From the NCBI RefSeq assembly GCF_000701505.1, contig NZ_JNJB01000007.1:209302-273301 (forward strand): DNA of 64,000 bases. Reading direction: 5' to 3'. The notes beneath the pieces were generated by a model. That model searched no databases. It was not told the DNA's origin and was given only the letters and a program-made list of their open reading frames with translations. Below, one piece after another: positions 36,842-45,469 of the stretch (the first letter of the stretch is position 1; every line of letters starts with the position of its first letter). Made by a program: the position numbers and the translations under genes. Origin of the DNA: Dyadobacter crusticola DSM 16708. Lineage in GTDB: Bacteria; Bacteroidota; Bacteroidia; Cytophagales; Spirosomataceae.

Positions 36842-37705
36842 ATGAAACTTTTTGCAATCCCCCTGCTGGCGGGAGCGGTACTTTGCTGTACCCAGGCCCC
36901 GGCGCAAAAGCTCGAATTCAAGGAACACATCCGGAAAGAGTTCCCGGTAACGCAAGCCGCAGGTAACAGCACGCTCGCCATTTACAACATCAATGGGTTT
37001 ATCAAAGTGGAAGGATATGCCGGCGACAAAGTGATTCTGGAAGTGGATGAAAAAATTACTGCGAAAACCAGTGAGGTACTTGAACAAGGCAAGAGCGAAT
37101 TCAAGCTAAGCTATGACCAAAAAGCCGATAGTATTATTGTCTACATCGCTGAACCCTTCGACTCGCGCCCAAACCGGGGACGCAGGAACTGGGACGGGCC
37201 CAAGATCGAGTACAACTTCGCGCTGGATTTTACGGTGAAAGTCCCCTACTCGATGAGCCTGCATATTTCAACTGTAAATGGCGGCGACGTGACCGTAGAT
37301 AATGTAACGGGCCGGCTCAGTATTAACAACGTGAACGGTGCGATCCGCGTGGCCAATGCAAAAGGTACCGCCCGAATGCAAACTGTAAACGGAAATGTGG
37401 AAGCCAATTTCCTGACGCTGCCCGCCGGTCAGTCCGATTTCAAGACTTTGAACGGAGATATCAGGGTTACCTACCCCGCGGCTCTTTCGGCCGACTGCCA
37501 GTTCAAAAGCTTCAATGGTGAATTCTTCACAGATTTCCCGAACGCGGAACAGCTACCGGCCCGGGTGATGAAGAATCAGGTAAACGATAGGAACAAGACG
37601 GTGTACAAACTGAATACCGAAACGTATATCCGCGTCGGTCAGGGTGGCCCGACTTATAAGTTTGAAACATTCAATGGAAATATTTATCTCAAAAAGCAAT
37701 CGTAA
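36842..37705 (+). CDS. DUF4097-family secreted beta-strand-repeat protein (first copy)
   Basis: 287 residues with a Sec signal ending near APAQ. The mature part is a run of short beta-strand repeats built on NGxI/NGDV turns (YNINGFIKVEGYAG, TVNGGDVTVDNVTG, NVNGAIRVANAKG, TVNGNVEANF, TLNGDIRVTY, FNGNIYLKK), diagnostic of DUF4097 (putative adhesin-type beta-helix). It lies 24 bases after the anti-sigma gene and 6 bases before a paralogue. Function is unknown; the location suggests it is an envelope target of the upstream sigma factor. Confidence 0.88.
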   Translation: MKLFAIPLLAGAVLCCTQAPAQKLEFKEHIRKEFPVTQAAGNSTLAIYNINGFIKVEGYAGDKVILEVDEKITAKTSEVLEQGKSEFKLSYDQKADSIIVYIAEPFDSRPNRGRRNWDGPKIEYNFALDFTVKVPYSMSLHISTVNGGDVTVDNVTGRLSINNVNGAIRVANAKGTARMQTVNGNVEANFLTLPAGQSDFKTLNGDIRVTYPAALSADCQFKSFNGEFFTDFPNAEQLPARVMKNQVNDRNKTVYKLNTETYIRVGQGGPTYKFETFNGNIYLKKQS

Positions 37706-37711
37706 GCAACA

Positions 37712-38542
37712 ATGAAAACCAACCGATTTATAGCCCTCGCACTAAGCATTTCACTGACTATCTCCGGCAGCTCGGCTGCGCTTGGCCAGGCGAAAGAAAC
37801 CCTCACGGTCCCCCTTTCAGATCCGGCTAAGCCGGGAAGCTTGAAAGTAAATCTCCTGAACGGAAGCATTCGCATCAGCGGTTACGCGGGCAAGGAAGTG
37901 GTGATTGAAGCAACCGGAAAAGCAGCCGAACAAAACGACAGGCCCAAGGACGAGAATGCAGCCGGAATGCGCCGGATTGTTCCTTCCAGCGGACTGGAGT
38001 TAACTGCCACGGAGGAGCAAAATTCGATCAAGGTAAGTTCCAGGTTTGTGAACAAGGCGATGAACCTGCACATCAAGGTACCTCAAAAATTTACGGTAAA
38101 AGCTACGACCGTGAACGATGGAGATATCATCGTAGAGAACGTCGACGGTGAGTTGGAGATCGCAAATGTGAACGGTGATATTACGCTTTCCAGCGTGTCG
38201 GGTTCCGCAGTTGCCAACACGATTAACGGGACGCTGAAAGCTACTTTCAAAACAGTAGATGCGAAGTCGCCGATGGCATTCTCGACCCTGAACGGAAACG
38301 TGGATGTGACACTTCCGGCTACCGCAAAATTCGATGTAAAACTGAAATCGGACCGCGGAGAAATTTACAGCGACTTTGACGTGGACGTAGACAAAAGCCA
38401 GCCGCAGGCGACGCGCACTTCGAAGGAAGGTATGTTCAAAGTATCCCTTGAAGACTGGGTAAAAGGCCAGGTAAATGGCGGCGGAAGCGAGATCATGATG
38501 AAGAATATGAACGGGAATATTTACGTAAGAAAGGCCAAGTAA
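37712..38542 (+). CDS. DUF4097-family secreted beta-strand-repeat protein (second copy)
   Basis: 276 residues with a Sec signal (ISGSSAALGQA). Same repeat pattern as its upstream neighbour (VNLLNGSIRISGYAGKEVVI, TVNDGDIIVENVDG, NVNGDITLSSVSG, TINGTLKATF, TLNGNVDVTL, MNGNIYVRK), so the pair arose by duplication. Both start with a strand-turn segment about the YAGxxVxLE motif. It is the last gene of the sigma/anti-sigma operon; a hairpin follows. Confidence 0.88.
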   Translation: MKTNRFIALALSISLTISGSSAALGQAKETLTVPLSDPAKPGSLKVNLLNGSIRISGYAGKEVVIEATGKAAEQNDRPKDENAAGMRRIVPSSGLELTATEEQNSIKVSSRFVNKAMNLHIKVPQKFTVKATTVNDGDIIVENVDGELEIANVNGDITLSSVSGSAVANTINGTLKATFKTVDAKSPMAFSTLNGNVDVTLPATAKFDVKLKSDRGEIYSDFDVDVDKSQPQATRTSKEGMFKVSLEDWVKGQVNGGGSEIMMKNMNGNIYVRKAK

Positions 38543-38559
38543 CCCCGCCGAGATTTTGA

Positions 38560-38588
38560 CGTACGGAAAAGAAATTCTTTTCCGTACG
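38560..38588. terminator. Bidirectional hairpin between the DUF4097 and MarR genes
   Basis: A 14-bp perfect inverted repeat CGTACGGAAAAGAA / TTCTTTTCCGTACG with only one base between the arms (the tip must open to form a loop). It lies 17 bases after the plus-strand stop and 1 base from the end of the convergent marR-like gene. Confidence 0.75.
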
Positions 38589-38589
38589 A

Positions 38590-39024
38590 TTACTCAATCG
38601 TAGCGCCCAGCTCGACGAGCATTTTTGACAGCTCTTCGAGCTTTTTTGTTTTCACACTGGCCAGTATCTGCTCCGACATTGCCTCCGCAGAAACGGCCGC
38701 CTCGGTCAGCACTTTCTTTCCTGCATTGGCCAGCTTCACATAGCTCACCCGGGCGTCACGGCTGTTGGCTTCGCGGCGCACCATTCCCAGCTTCTCCAGA
38801 GGAGATAACATCCGCGTAATTCCGGACGCCGTGAGACCGATTTTCTCGGCCAGGTCCGTGCGCCGGAGCTTCTCATCCGGGGCTTCGCCGAGGTGATAAA
38901 GGATCATAAATTCATTGAGACTTAACCCGTGCGAACTCAGTTTTGAGTCGAACTTCTTGAAGATCAGGGACTGTACAGTTGTGAGGTTCAGAAAGAACTT
39001 TAAAGATTGCGAAATAGCTGTCAT
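38590..39024 (-). CDS. MarR-family transcriptional regulator
   Basis: 144 residues from the ATG at 39024. A TTG at 39084 would add 20 residues, but that codon lies inside a 36-bp operator-like palindrome, so the downstream ATG is preferred. Winged helix: MILYHLGEAPDEKLRRTDLA, recognition part KIGLTASGITRMLSPLEKLG, wing VRREANSRDARVSYVKL, then a dimerisation helix. Members respond to small ligands, mostly as repressors. It probably binds the palindrome upstream and represses itself; the adjacent ClC gene reads in the same direction and ends 149 bases upstream, so it is not an obvious target. Confidence 0.9.
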   Translation of the reverse strand: MTAISQSLKFFLNLTTVQSLIFKKFDSKLSSHGLSLNEFMILYHLGEAPDEKLRRTDLAEKIGLTASGITRMLSPLEKLGMVRREANSRDARVSYVKLANAGKKVLTEAAVSAEAMSEQILASVKTKKLEELSKMLVELGATIE

Positions 39025-39060
39025 ATACTTGATTTGAGCTTGAATACAACTTGAAATGTA

Positions 39061-39096
39061 TTTGATATATACTTGAATATTCAAATATATATCAAA
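39061..39096. promoter_or_regulatory. 36-bp near-perfect palindrome, probable MarR operator
   Basis: Arms TTTGATATATACTTGAAT and ATTCAAATATATATCAAA match at 17 of 18 positions, centred on TTGAATATTCAA. Further ACTTGA/CTTGAA half-site-like copies extend toward the gene (39026-39056). The site is 37 bases upstream of the MarR ATG, as expected for an autoregulatory operator overlapping the promoter. Confidence 0.75.
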
Positions 39097-39173
39097 TACA
39101 TTAAACTTGTATCTGATTATTTAACAACGTTTTAGAATTTTAATTTTTCAAGAAAATGTTTCACGTGGCACTT

Positions 39174-41021
39174 CTAGCCTGAATGTGCACGCAGCAGCTG
39201 ACGGTAGCTGTTAAGGATTGCAGATTTGGAAATAAAGCCCACAAACTCGCCGCTGATCTTCACAACAGGCAGGTTCCAGGCGCCCGATTCGTCGAACTTT
39301 TTAACCACACTGACGACACTGTCAAAGTCGCTGATCACGACCTGGGGCTTCTTCATAAGCTGCTTCACTTGGAGCAGATCATAGGCATCGGGATTGAAGA
39401 AAAGCGGGCGGACGTCGTCTAGTGAAATGATACCTTCCAGCTTGTTTTCGGAGTCGGTTACGGCGATGATATTCCGGTGTCCGGTACGCACCATATCGGC
39501 CAGTTCTTCCCTGCTTGCCTCGCAATGGATCACCTGAATATCCTTGTCGATGAGGTCGAGAACGTGGAGCAAAGAGAGTAAATTCCGGTCGTGTTCGCGG
39601 GTAAAAATCTTGCCCTGCTGCGCGAATTTTGCCAGGTCTGGCGACACAGATGAAAACCATTTAGCCATCGAAAATGAGATCACGGAAACGATCATCAAAG
39701 GGATAAAAAGGTCGTAGCCGGAGGTCGATTCTGCGATCAGGAATATCGCTGTCAGCGGCGCATAAAGTACCCCGCTCATGACGCCTGCCATACCCACGAT
39801 CACCAGGTTATTGACGGGCACGTCGCTGATGCCCGCCTGCATGCAGAGCAACGCAAGCACATACCCGAGCGAGCCTCCCGCGAAGAGCGACGGAGCAAAA
39901 TTTCCTCCATTGCCGCCACTGAAAATCGTGATGGAAGCGGAGAATGCTTTGAGCAGACAGATCACCGCCACGAATACAATTACCACCCAGTCGCGGTACC
40001 CGATGAACCTGAAAAAACTGTTCTGCATAATGCCCTGCATCTGCCCGTTCGTAATTGCTTTGATGGTATCATAGCCTTCTCCAAACAGCGGCGGGTACAG
40101 CACGCAAAGTATCGAAAGAATGCCCCCGCCGACCATCGCTTTTTGAATGCGGGTCAACTTCAGGTTGTGAAAAAACTGCTCGATCGTTTTGGCAATTAAT
40201 ACAAAATACCGCGAGTAAAGTCCGCAGAGAATACCCAGTACCAGGTAGTACGGAATGTTGTGGTAATCGAATGGGACCCTCGTTTTGAATTGGAATAACA
40301 CCTCTTCCTGCAACAGGATCTTGGACACCAGACTTCCGCAAACAGCCGCTACTACCAGTGGGATAAAATCAGAGAAAACAACGCCGGTCAGCAGGATTTC
40401 AAATGCGAACATCATCCCCGCGATAGGCGCATTGAATGCAGACGCGATACCGGCCGTCGCTCCCGCAGCAAGCAGCAATGTGCGCTCGCGGTAGTCGAGC
40501 TTGTAAGTACGCGCAAAGTTGGAACCAATGGCCGCCCCCGTCACAGCGATCGGACTTTCGAGTCCGGCCGAGCCGCCAAGGCCGACGGTGATCGCGCTCT
40601 GCACGATCTGCGAATACATTTTGACAGAGGAAACAATACTGGAATTTTGTGCGATCTCGTAAAGAATGGCGGCGATCCCCTTTCGGTCCTGACCTTTGAA
40701 AAGGAATATCACCACCAGCGTAGTGGTCACAATCCCCAGAAACGGAAACAGTATGTAGAAAAACACCTGCCGCTCGAAATGGACCTTGTAGGTGATCACA
40801 TAATGGATGTAATGCACCAGTTCTTTAAGTAAAACGCCCGCCAGACCACAAGTAACCCCGACCAGAACACCCGAGAGGATCAGGAACTGTGTACGGTTGA
40901 GCACGCTTTTCAGCCAGAACAGCAGGATTTCATAGCTCTTTGCTTTCCTGAGACTGTACCGGGCAAAATCCCGCCTGTACTTTAAAAAATGATAGAACTT
41001 CTTAATGTTGACTTTATTCAC
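39174..41021 (-). CDS. ClC-family chloride channel/transporter with CBS pair
   Basis: 615 residues. About ten or more membrane helices with ClC landmarks: GGSAGLESP with the gating glutamate Glu155, the GxFAP filter (GGNGGNFAPSLFAGG, about 370-384), and the preceding helix arrangement. Residues about 490-610 form two CBS domains (REELADMVRTGHRNIIAVTD, PVVKISGEFVGFISKSAILN) that may bind adenine nucleotides and tune the channel. Presence of the gating Glu suggests Cl-/H+ exchange, but the internal proton glutamate cannot be placed with confidence. A weak promoter candidate (TGAATTTG with TTG 16 bases upstream) lies at 41084-41110. Confidence 0.93.
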   Translation of the reverse strand: MNKVNIKKFYHFLKYRRDFARYSLRKAKSYEILLFWLKSVLNRTQFLILSGVLVGVTCGLAGVLLKELVHYIHYVITYKVHFERQVFFYILFPFLGIVTTTLVVIFLFKGQDRKGIAAILYEIAQNSSIVSSVKMYSQIVQSAITVGLGGSAGLESPIAVTGAAIGSNFARTYKLDYRERTLLLAAGATAGIASAFNAPIAGMMFAFEILLTGVVFSDFIPLVVAAVCGSLVSKILLQEEVLFQFKTRVPFDYHNIPYYLVLGILCGLYSRYFVLIAKTIEQFFHNLKLTRIQKAMVGGGILSILCVLYPPLFGEGYDTIKAITNGQMQGIMQNSFFRFIGYRDWVVIVFVAVICLLKAFSASITIFSGGNGGNFAPSLFAGGSLGYVLALLCMQAGISDVPVNNLVIVGMAGVMSGVLYAPLTAIFLIAESTSGYDLFIPLMIVSVISFSMAKWFSSVSPDLAKFAQQGKIFTREHDRNLLSLLHVLDLIDKDIQVIHCEASREELADMVRTGHRNIIAVTDSENKLEGIISLDDVRPLFFNPDAYDLLQVKQLMKKPQVVISDFDSVVSVVKKFDESGAWNLPVVKISGEFVGFISKSAILNSYRQLLRAHSG

Positions 41022-41231
41022 TGTCTGATGTTAGGTCTGCGCCCGTGGACCTGCGGACAATTTGAAGGTGGCTTTCACCGAAGCAAATTCATGTGTTCTT
41101 ATGCTAGCAAAATATGTTCCCGAACACGCTATATTTCCGGTTTGCCGGTATTAAAATGCCACAGCCGAATGCTGGGCCGGTAAATTGTTGCGACAGCTCT
41201 CAGCCGCAATTTCGCATTCGGGGATAAAAAT

Positions 41232-41260
41232 AAAAAACCCGTCGGGCAACCAACGGGCTT
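41232..41260 (-). terminator. Intrinsic terminator of the lipoprotein gene
   Basis: On the minus strand GCCCGTTGGTTGCCCGACGGG forms a stem (CCCGTTGG / CCGACGGG with one mismatch) and is followed by TTTTTTATTTTTAT. It lies 22 bases past the stop at 41282. Confidence 0.8.
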
Positions 41261-41281
41261 CTGCACTCGATAAAGGCTGGT

Positions 41282-42040
41282 CTAATTAGCTCTTGCCAGC
41301 TGCACTTCAAGCCGGATATCTACATTCCTTTCGTTGTTATTATAACGAGAGTTGCCTGTTCCAATCCCTACTCCCATTCCACCCCCCATTCCAATGCCGC
41401 CACCCAGACCGATACCGATCCGCGGACTGAAACCGGAATTGGAAGATTGACCCTCTACTTTGATATTGACACCCAGCATGGAAGTTTCCTTCGCATTCAC
41501 AGCCATTAAGCTGAATGGAATAACGATCTGCTCCGTGAGCTCGCCATTTCTATCCATTGAAATGTGCGACTTGATACTACCGTCCGGAACTACGAGGTTG
41601 ATGAAGTGCTGCCCGTTTCTGTCTTTCCAGACCGCTTCCTTGTTGTATGAATCCAGGAGCAGATCAAGTCCGAGGCTGTTGGGCAGATCCGTATCGATCC
41701 GCTTCAATGCTTTCCGGTCTTCTTTCATTACCACCGGGAACAGCAGGGAATATGCTTCTTTTTTCTGTCCCTGGGGACTAAACGCTATTTTCAAGCCGCT
41801 GCTCAGTATGTTCTGAATCGTGGAAGGATCTTTGGTTTTGAGGGTAATGTAAACGAACTGATCGTCGTTGATGATCCCATATCTCAACCGCGATTTCTGA
41901 TCCTGCTGATCGGGTTTTACTTCATCTACATACGTAAAAGGCGCATTCCATTTTGACTCATAGGTCATTGTTTTTGAAGAACTACATCCGAAAAGGGCGG
42001 CAAGCAATACTATACTCCAACTATTTTTGATATTTCTCAT
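41282..42040 (-). CDS. Hypothetical lipoprotein with glycine-rich tail segment
   Basis: 252 residues. Lipoprotein signal with lipobox at Cys19 (LLAALFGCSSS). The body is beta-rich without a family I recognise (YGIINDDQFVYITLKTKD, IPFSLMAVNAKETSMLGVNI). Residues about 208-230 are a Gly/Met/Ile repeat (IGIGLGGGIGMGGGMGVGIG), followed by a last strand RNVDIRLEVQLA. It stands alone, with its own terminator. Confidence 0.75.
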   Translation of the reverse strand: MRNIKNSWSIVLLAALFGCSSSKTMTYESKWNAPFTYVDEVKPDQQDQKSRLRYGIINDDQFVYITLKTKDPSTIQNILSSGLKIAFSPQGQKKEAYSLLFPVVMKEDRKALKRIDTDLPNSLGLDLLLDSYNKEAVWKDRNGQHFINLVVPDGSIKSHISMDRNGELTEQIVIPFSLMAVNAKETSMLGVNIKVEGQSSNSGFSPRIGIGLGGGIGMGGGMGVGIGTGNSRYNNNERNVDIRLEVQLARAN

Positions 42041-42136
42041 TTGTTTGGCTTGATCACAATTTAACTACATTGGATTAACGAAATCCTGCATTTAAACATT
42101 ACGAGAAGGCACAACAAATCGTTGCAGATGCGCATT

Positions 42137-44059
42137 TTACAATGTTTTTGTGATCAGCCTGCCAATCTTCTGGTGTAATCTCTCGGGTTCAAAGGGTTTG
42201 GAAAGCGTATCGTTCATTCCGGATTCCAGTGCCTGCTGGATTTCCTCGGGCAACACGGTCGCGGAAAGTGAGAGGATAGGCGTGGTAACTTTCAGTTCGC
42301 TTCTTACAAGTCGTGCTGCTTCAAATCCATCCATTTCGGGCATTCTGGTATCCATGATCACGAGGTCAAAAATGCGTTGCCGGAGTGTCTCCACGGCCTG
42401 TTTTCCATTGACAACCAATGTCGTTTCCAGCTGCCAGGCTTTAAGATATTTTTTAAGTAAAAGCGCGTTAATCGGGTTGTCTTCTGCCACGAGCACTGTT
42501 TTGCCAAGGAATGGAGGCAGGTTTTGAAACGAAACTGCCGGCTTTGTCTCGGCTGCCTTTTCGTTCGCATCCGGCAGTATCAATGTAAAAAAGAACTGGC
42601 TCCCTTCACCAGGGCGACTGTTTACTTCAAGCTCGCTCGCCATCAGCCGCGCGAGTTTCTGCGAAATCGTCAGTCCAAGCCCGGTACCTCCGTACTGGTG
42701 GGAAATGTTTTCCGAAGCCTGTCCGTATTCAGAAAATATATTCGACAGCTGTTCGCCCGACATGCCAATACCGCTATCCTCCACACTAAACCTGATCTTG
42801 TGCCCGGAACTAGCCTGCGCCAGGTGATCGATTTTCAACTTAACTCCTCCTGTGTCGGTAAATTTCAATGCATTTCCGACCAGGTTAAGAAGTATCTGAT
42901 TAAGCCGCATTCCGTCAACCAACATGCAGTCGGGCACTGCATCGTCCACTTCCAGGTCGAGTGTGAGGCCTTTTTCATCGGCTTTAAACTTCATCAGATC
43001 AATGATACCCCTAGCCAATACACGCAAATCAGTAGAGGTTGGAATGATGGAGAATTTGCCTTCTTCGATTTTGGAAATATCCAGAATGTCGTTCAGAATA
43101 TTAAGCAGCGAACCCGAGGATTGTCGCAGCATATCGATCAATTCCTGCTGGCCGGGCGTCATTTCGGTTGCGGAAAGCAGGTTACCTAATCCGATGATCC
43201 CATTCAGCGGCGTGCGTATCTCGTGGCTCATATTGGCAAGAAATGCTTCTTTACCCTTTCGTGCCCTGTCGGCCGCCTGCTGCGCATCGATCAATGCGCG
43301 TTCGTGGGCTTTGCGTTTTTCAATGTCGTGCAGGTTGATGAATAGCAGCCTGTTTTTAAACATAATGCGCAGTTCCAGCCACACAGGCTGACGCAATCGC
43401 CCGTAGAATCGGTCCTCGATCACGATCGTGTGCCCGCCCAGATAGCTTTTTTCAACCAATACTTCCCGCAAAGCCGAAGTATTCGGCTCTACCAGCAGAT
43501 CCAGAATGGACATTCCGACCAATCCATTGGGTGCAATGCCCAGAATGGTTTCAACAGACGGATTGATAGAGAAGATCTTACCTGTTTCAGCTTCTACCGT
43601 CGCGATGATATCGGGTGAATTGAGGACGATCGTCGCGTAGTTTTCCAGCAGCTTGTTCTTGTCCCGGATCTCTTTCTGGCTTGTCGCCAGGCGGATCAGC
43701 GAATCAACTTTCGCATTGGTAATGAACGGATCAAGCGGTTTATAGAGGTAATCGATCGCGCCTGTTTTCAATCCGCGCACCGCATAAGTTGTCTCTTTTG
43801 AGATTGCGGTTACAAAAACGATGAGGATCTCCTTTGTCTTTGGATTGCTGAGAAGTGTTTCGGCAAACTCAAAACCGTCCATTCCCGGCATTTGAACGTC
43901 TACCAGCGCCACTGCGATATCATTTTCCCATACAATCCGTAACGCTTCGTTCGGGGAGGTGGTTGCAAATATCTCAATGTCGTTCCTGCTCAGGATTGCG
44001 CGCAGCGAAATCAGGTTTTCTTCACGGTCGTCGAGCAGTAATATCTTGGTATTTTCCAT
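42137..44059 (-). CDS. Hybrid histidine kinase: receiver-PAS-kinase-receiver
   Basis: 640 residues, no membrane segment. Receiver 1 at 1-125 (Asp54, VALVDVQMPGMDG), PAS domain about 140-245 (IIATVEAETGKIFSINPS), phospho-acceptor box ANMSHEIRTPLNGI (His279), HATPase (NLVGNALKFTD, VEDSGIGMSGEQ, GGTGLGLTISQKL), receiver 2 about 520-635 (Asp570, VIMDTRMPEMDGF; Lys in LSKPFEP). It starts 2 bases after the cheB stop and is the last of the four-gene operon 48883-42137. Receiver 1 may take phosphate from the upstream hybrid kinase, giving a relay. Confidence 0.94.
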   Translation of the reverse strand: MENTKILLLDDREENLISLRAILSRNDIEIFATTSPNEALRIVWENDIAVALVDVQMPGMDGFEFAETLLSNPKTKEILIVFVTAISKETTYAVRGLKTGAIDYLYKPLDPFITNAKVDSLIRLATSQKEIRDKNKLLENYATIVLNSPDIIATVEAETGKIFSINPSVETILGIAPNGLVGMSILDLLVEPNTSALREVLVEKSYLGGHTIVIEDRFYGRLRQPVWLELRIMFKNRLLFINLHDIEKRKAHERALIDAQQAADRARKGKEAFLANMSHEIRTPLNGIIGLGNLLSATEMTPGQQELIDMLRQSSGSLLNILNDILDISKIEEGKFSIIPTSTDLRVLARGIIDLMKFKADEKGLTLDLEVDDAVPDCMLVDGMRLNQILLNLVGNALKFTDTGGVKLKIDHLAQASSGHKIRFSVEDSGIGMSGEQLSNIFSEYGQASENISHQYGGTGLGLTISQKLARLMASELEVNSRPGEGSQFFFTLILPDANEKAAETKPAVSFQNLPPFLGKTVLVAEDNPINALLLKKYLKAWQLETTLVVNGKQAVETLRQRIFDLVIMDTRMPEMDGFEAARLVRSELKVTTPILSLSATVLPEEIQQALESGMNDTLSKPFEPERLHQKIGRLITKTL

Positions 44060-44061
44060 GG

Positions 44062-44655
44062 CTATGTTGAGCGGGTATAGAGTAGTTCTTCAATCGTATT
44101 CGAAAAATTATGGCGCGAAATCACCTTATGGCCGCTATGCTGCTGCAAAGCCGCTTGTGGCATGCGAGCTGACTCTGCCTCTGCAGGATCAAGAACGAAA
44201 GTCGCATTGCCCCTTTCAGCGAGCACTTTCAAACCGAAGGCTCCGTCGGCGCTTGAACCGGAAAAGAGCATTGCGGCTTTAACAGGAATTCCTGAAAATG
44301 CCGCGGAAAGAAATGTAGCATCGATGGAAGGTCTTGAAAAAAAATCCTTTTCAGAAGCATCGTAGTAAAACCGCTTGTCGGGACCGATCAGCAGGTGGTA
44401 GTCGGGTATGGCAAAATAAATGCTGTCGGGCTCGACCGGGTCCAGATGTTGCGGTTCACTCATAAATACATTCGTTTTATTTCTAAAAATCGCGGGTAAC
44501 ATAGCCGTACTGGCTTTTCCCCTATGCAAAACAAAAACAGCCGCAAATGCCAGCGGGCCTTTGAGGATCTGTAAAATCTCTTCAAAAAGCACCATACTTC
44601 CAGCGGATCCTCCGAAGAGTACCAGGCTTAGCGGGTCTGTTTTGCCATAACTCAT
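44062..44655 (-). CDS. CheB-type methylesterase domain protein (no receiver)
   Basis: 197 residues, only the catalytic domain. Triad visible: Ser17 (LFGGSAGS), His44 (VLHRGK) and Asp137 (SGSSADGAFGL); closing PQAALQQHSGHKVI matches the family. CheB removes methyl groups from glutamates of chemoreceptors, but no receptor or CheA is in the window. The start overlaps the cheR stop by 4 bases. It probably works with CheR on a nearby sensor, perhaps the large kinase. Confidence 0.9.
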   Translation of the reverse strand: MSYGKTDPLSLVLFGGSAGSMVLFEEILQILKGPLAFAAVFVLHRGKASTAMLPAIFRNKTNVFMSEPQHLDPVEPDSIYFAIPDYHLLIGPDKRFYYDASEKDFFSRPSIDATFLSAAFSGIPVKAAMLFSGSSADGAFGLKVLAERGNATFVLDPAEAESARMPQAALQQHSGHKVISRHNFSNTIEELLYTRST

Positions 44656-45467
44656 TTAATTTTTTGGTAAATATTCAGTGAACTATCCACAATTCTAAAA
44701 TACTCCTCAAGTCCCGAATGCCGGAGTGTTTCTCTTTTACCAAGACAAAGAAAGCCCAGAACGCTCAAACTTTCATAAAGCAGCCGGAATACCCGCTGCC
44801 TCAGTTCCAATGTAAAATAGATCATTACATTACGACAGCTGATAAACTGAAATTCATTGAACACCCCGTCACCTGTCAGATCGTGCAGTGAAAACACGAT
44901 ATTTTTCCTGATTTCAGGTGAAATCACCGCTTTGTTGTAAGATACATGGTAGTAGTCCGACAACGAATGCTGGCCGGCTGCCTGCATGTAATTTTCAGAG
45001 AATGTTCGTACGCTGCCGAGTGTAAAAACACCTTCTCTCGCCGCGGTAAGCACTTTGTTGTTCAAATCCGTAGCGTAGATCAGGGACCGGTCCAGGTACC
45101 CTGCCTCTTTCAGCAGGATCGCCATTGAAAATGCCTCTTCGCCCGAGGCACAGCCTGCTACCCACAATCTCAACGCCGGATAGGATTCAAGATAGGTAAA
45201 AACCTCGCTTCTGACCTTCATAAAATAGTCCGGGTCACGGAACATCTCTGAATAGTTGACCGTCATTTCCTGGATCAGATCGTAAACAATCCCGCCGCCC
45301 GGCGCAATATGCGCCAGCAGCTCATCAAGGTCCATTCGCTTGCTGGTCAGGTACCTGCTTGCTCTTCTCAGAAGCGACGGCCGGGCATAGCCGGAGAAAT
45401 CGAATCCCGATATTTTCCTGATTTCCGCAATCAGTACTTCAAGTTCTGAATATTCCATTAATACCAT
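44652..45467 (-). CDS. CheR-type protein-glutamate methyltransferase
   Basis: 271 residues from the ATG at 45467, 2 bases after the kinase stop; another ATG at 45458 is equally possible, and a longer frame to 45563 lies inside the kinase gene and is rejected. N-terminal helical domain (KISGFDFSGYARPSLLRRAS), SAM-binding part with LRLWVAGCASGEEAFSMA, YATDLNNKVLTAAREGVF and FQFISCRNVMIYF. It transfers methyl groups to glutamates. Paired with CheB by an ATGA overlap, outside a flagellar or gliding chemotaxis cluster. Confidence 0.92.
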   Translation of the reverse strand: MVLMEYSELEVLIAEIRKISGFDFSGYARPSLLRRASRYLTSKRMDLDELLAHIAPGGGIVYDLIQEMTVNYSEMFRDPDYFMKVRSEVFTYLESYPALRLWVAGCASGEEAFSMAILLKEAGYLDRSLIYATDLNNKVLTAAREGVFTLGSVRTFSENYMQAAGQHSLSDYYHVSYNKAVISPEIRKNIVFSLHDLTGDGVFNEFQFISCRNVMIYFTLELRQRVFRLLYESLSVLGFLCLGKRETLRHSGLEEYFRIVDSSLNIYQKIK

Positions 45468-45469
45468 AT

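Noticed and set aside
42524..43189. Plus-strand frame (221 codons) opposite the receiver-PAS kinase
   Set aside because: Antisense shadow; the kinase motifs on the minus strand account for the coding signal.
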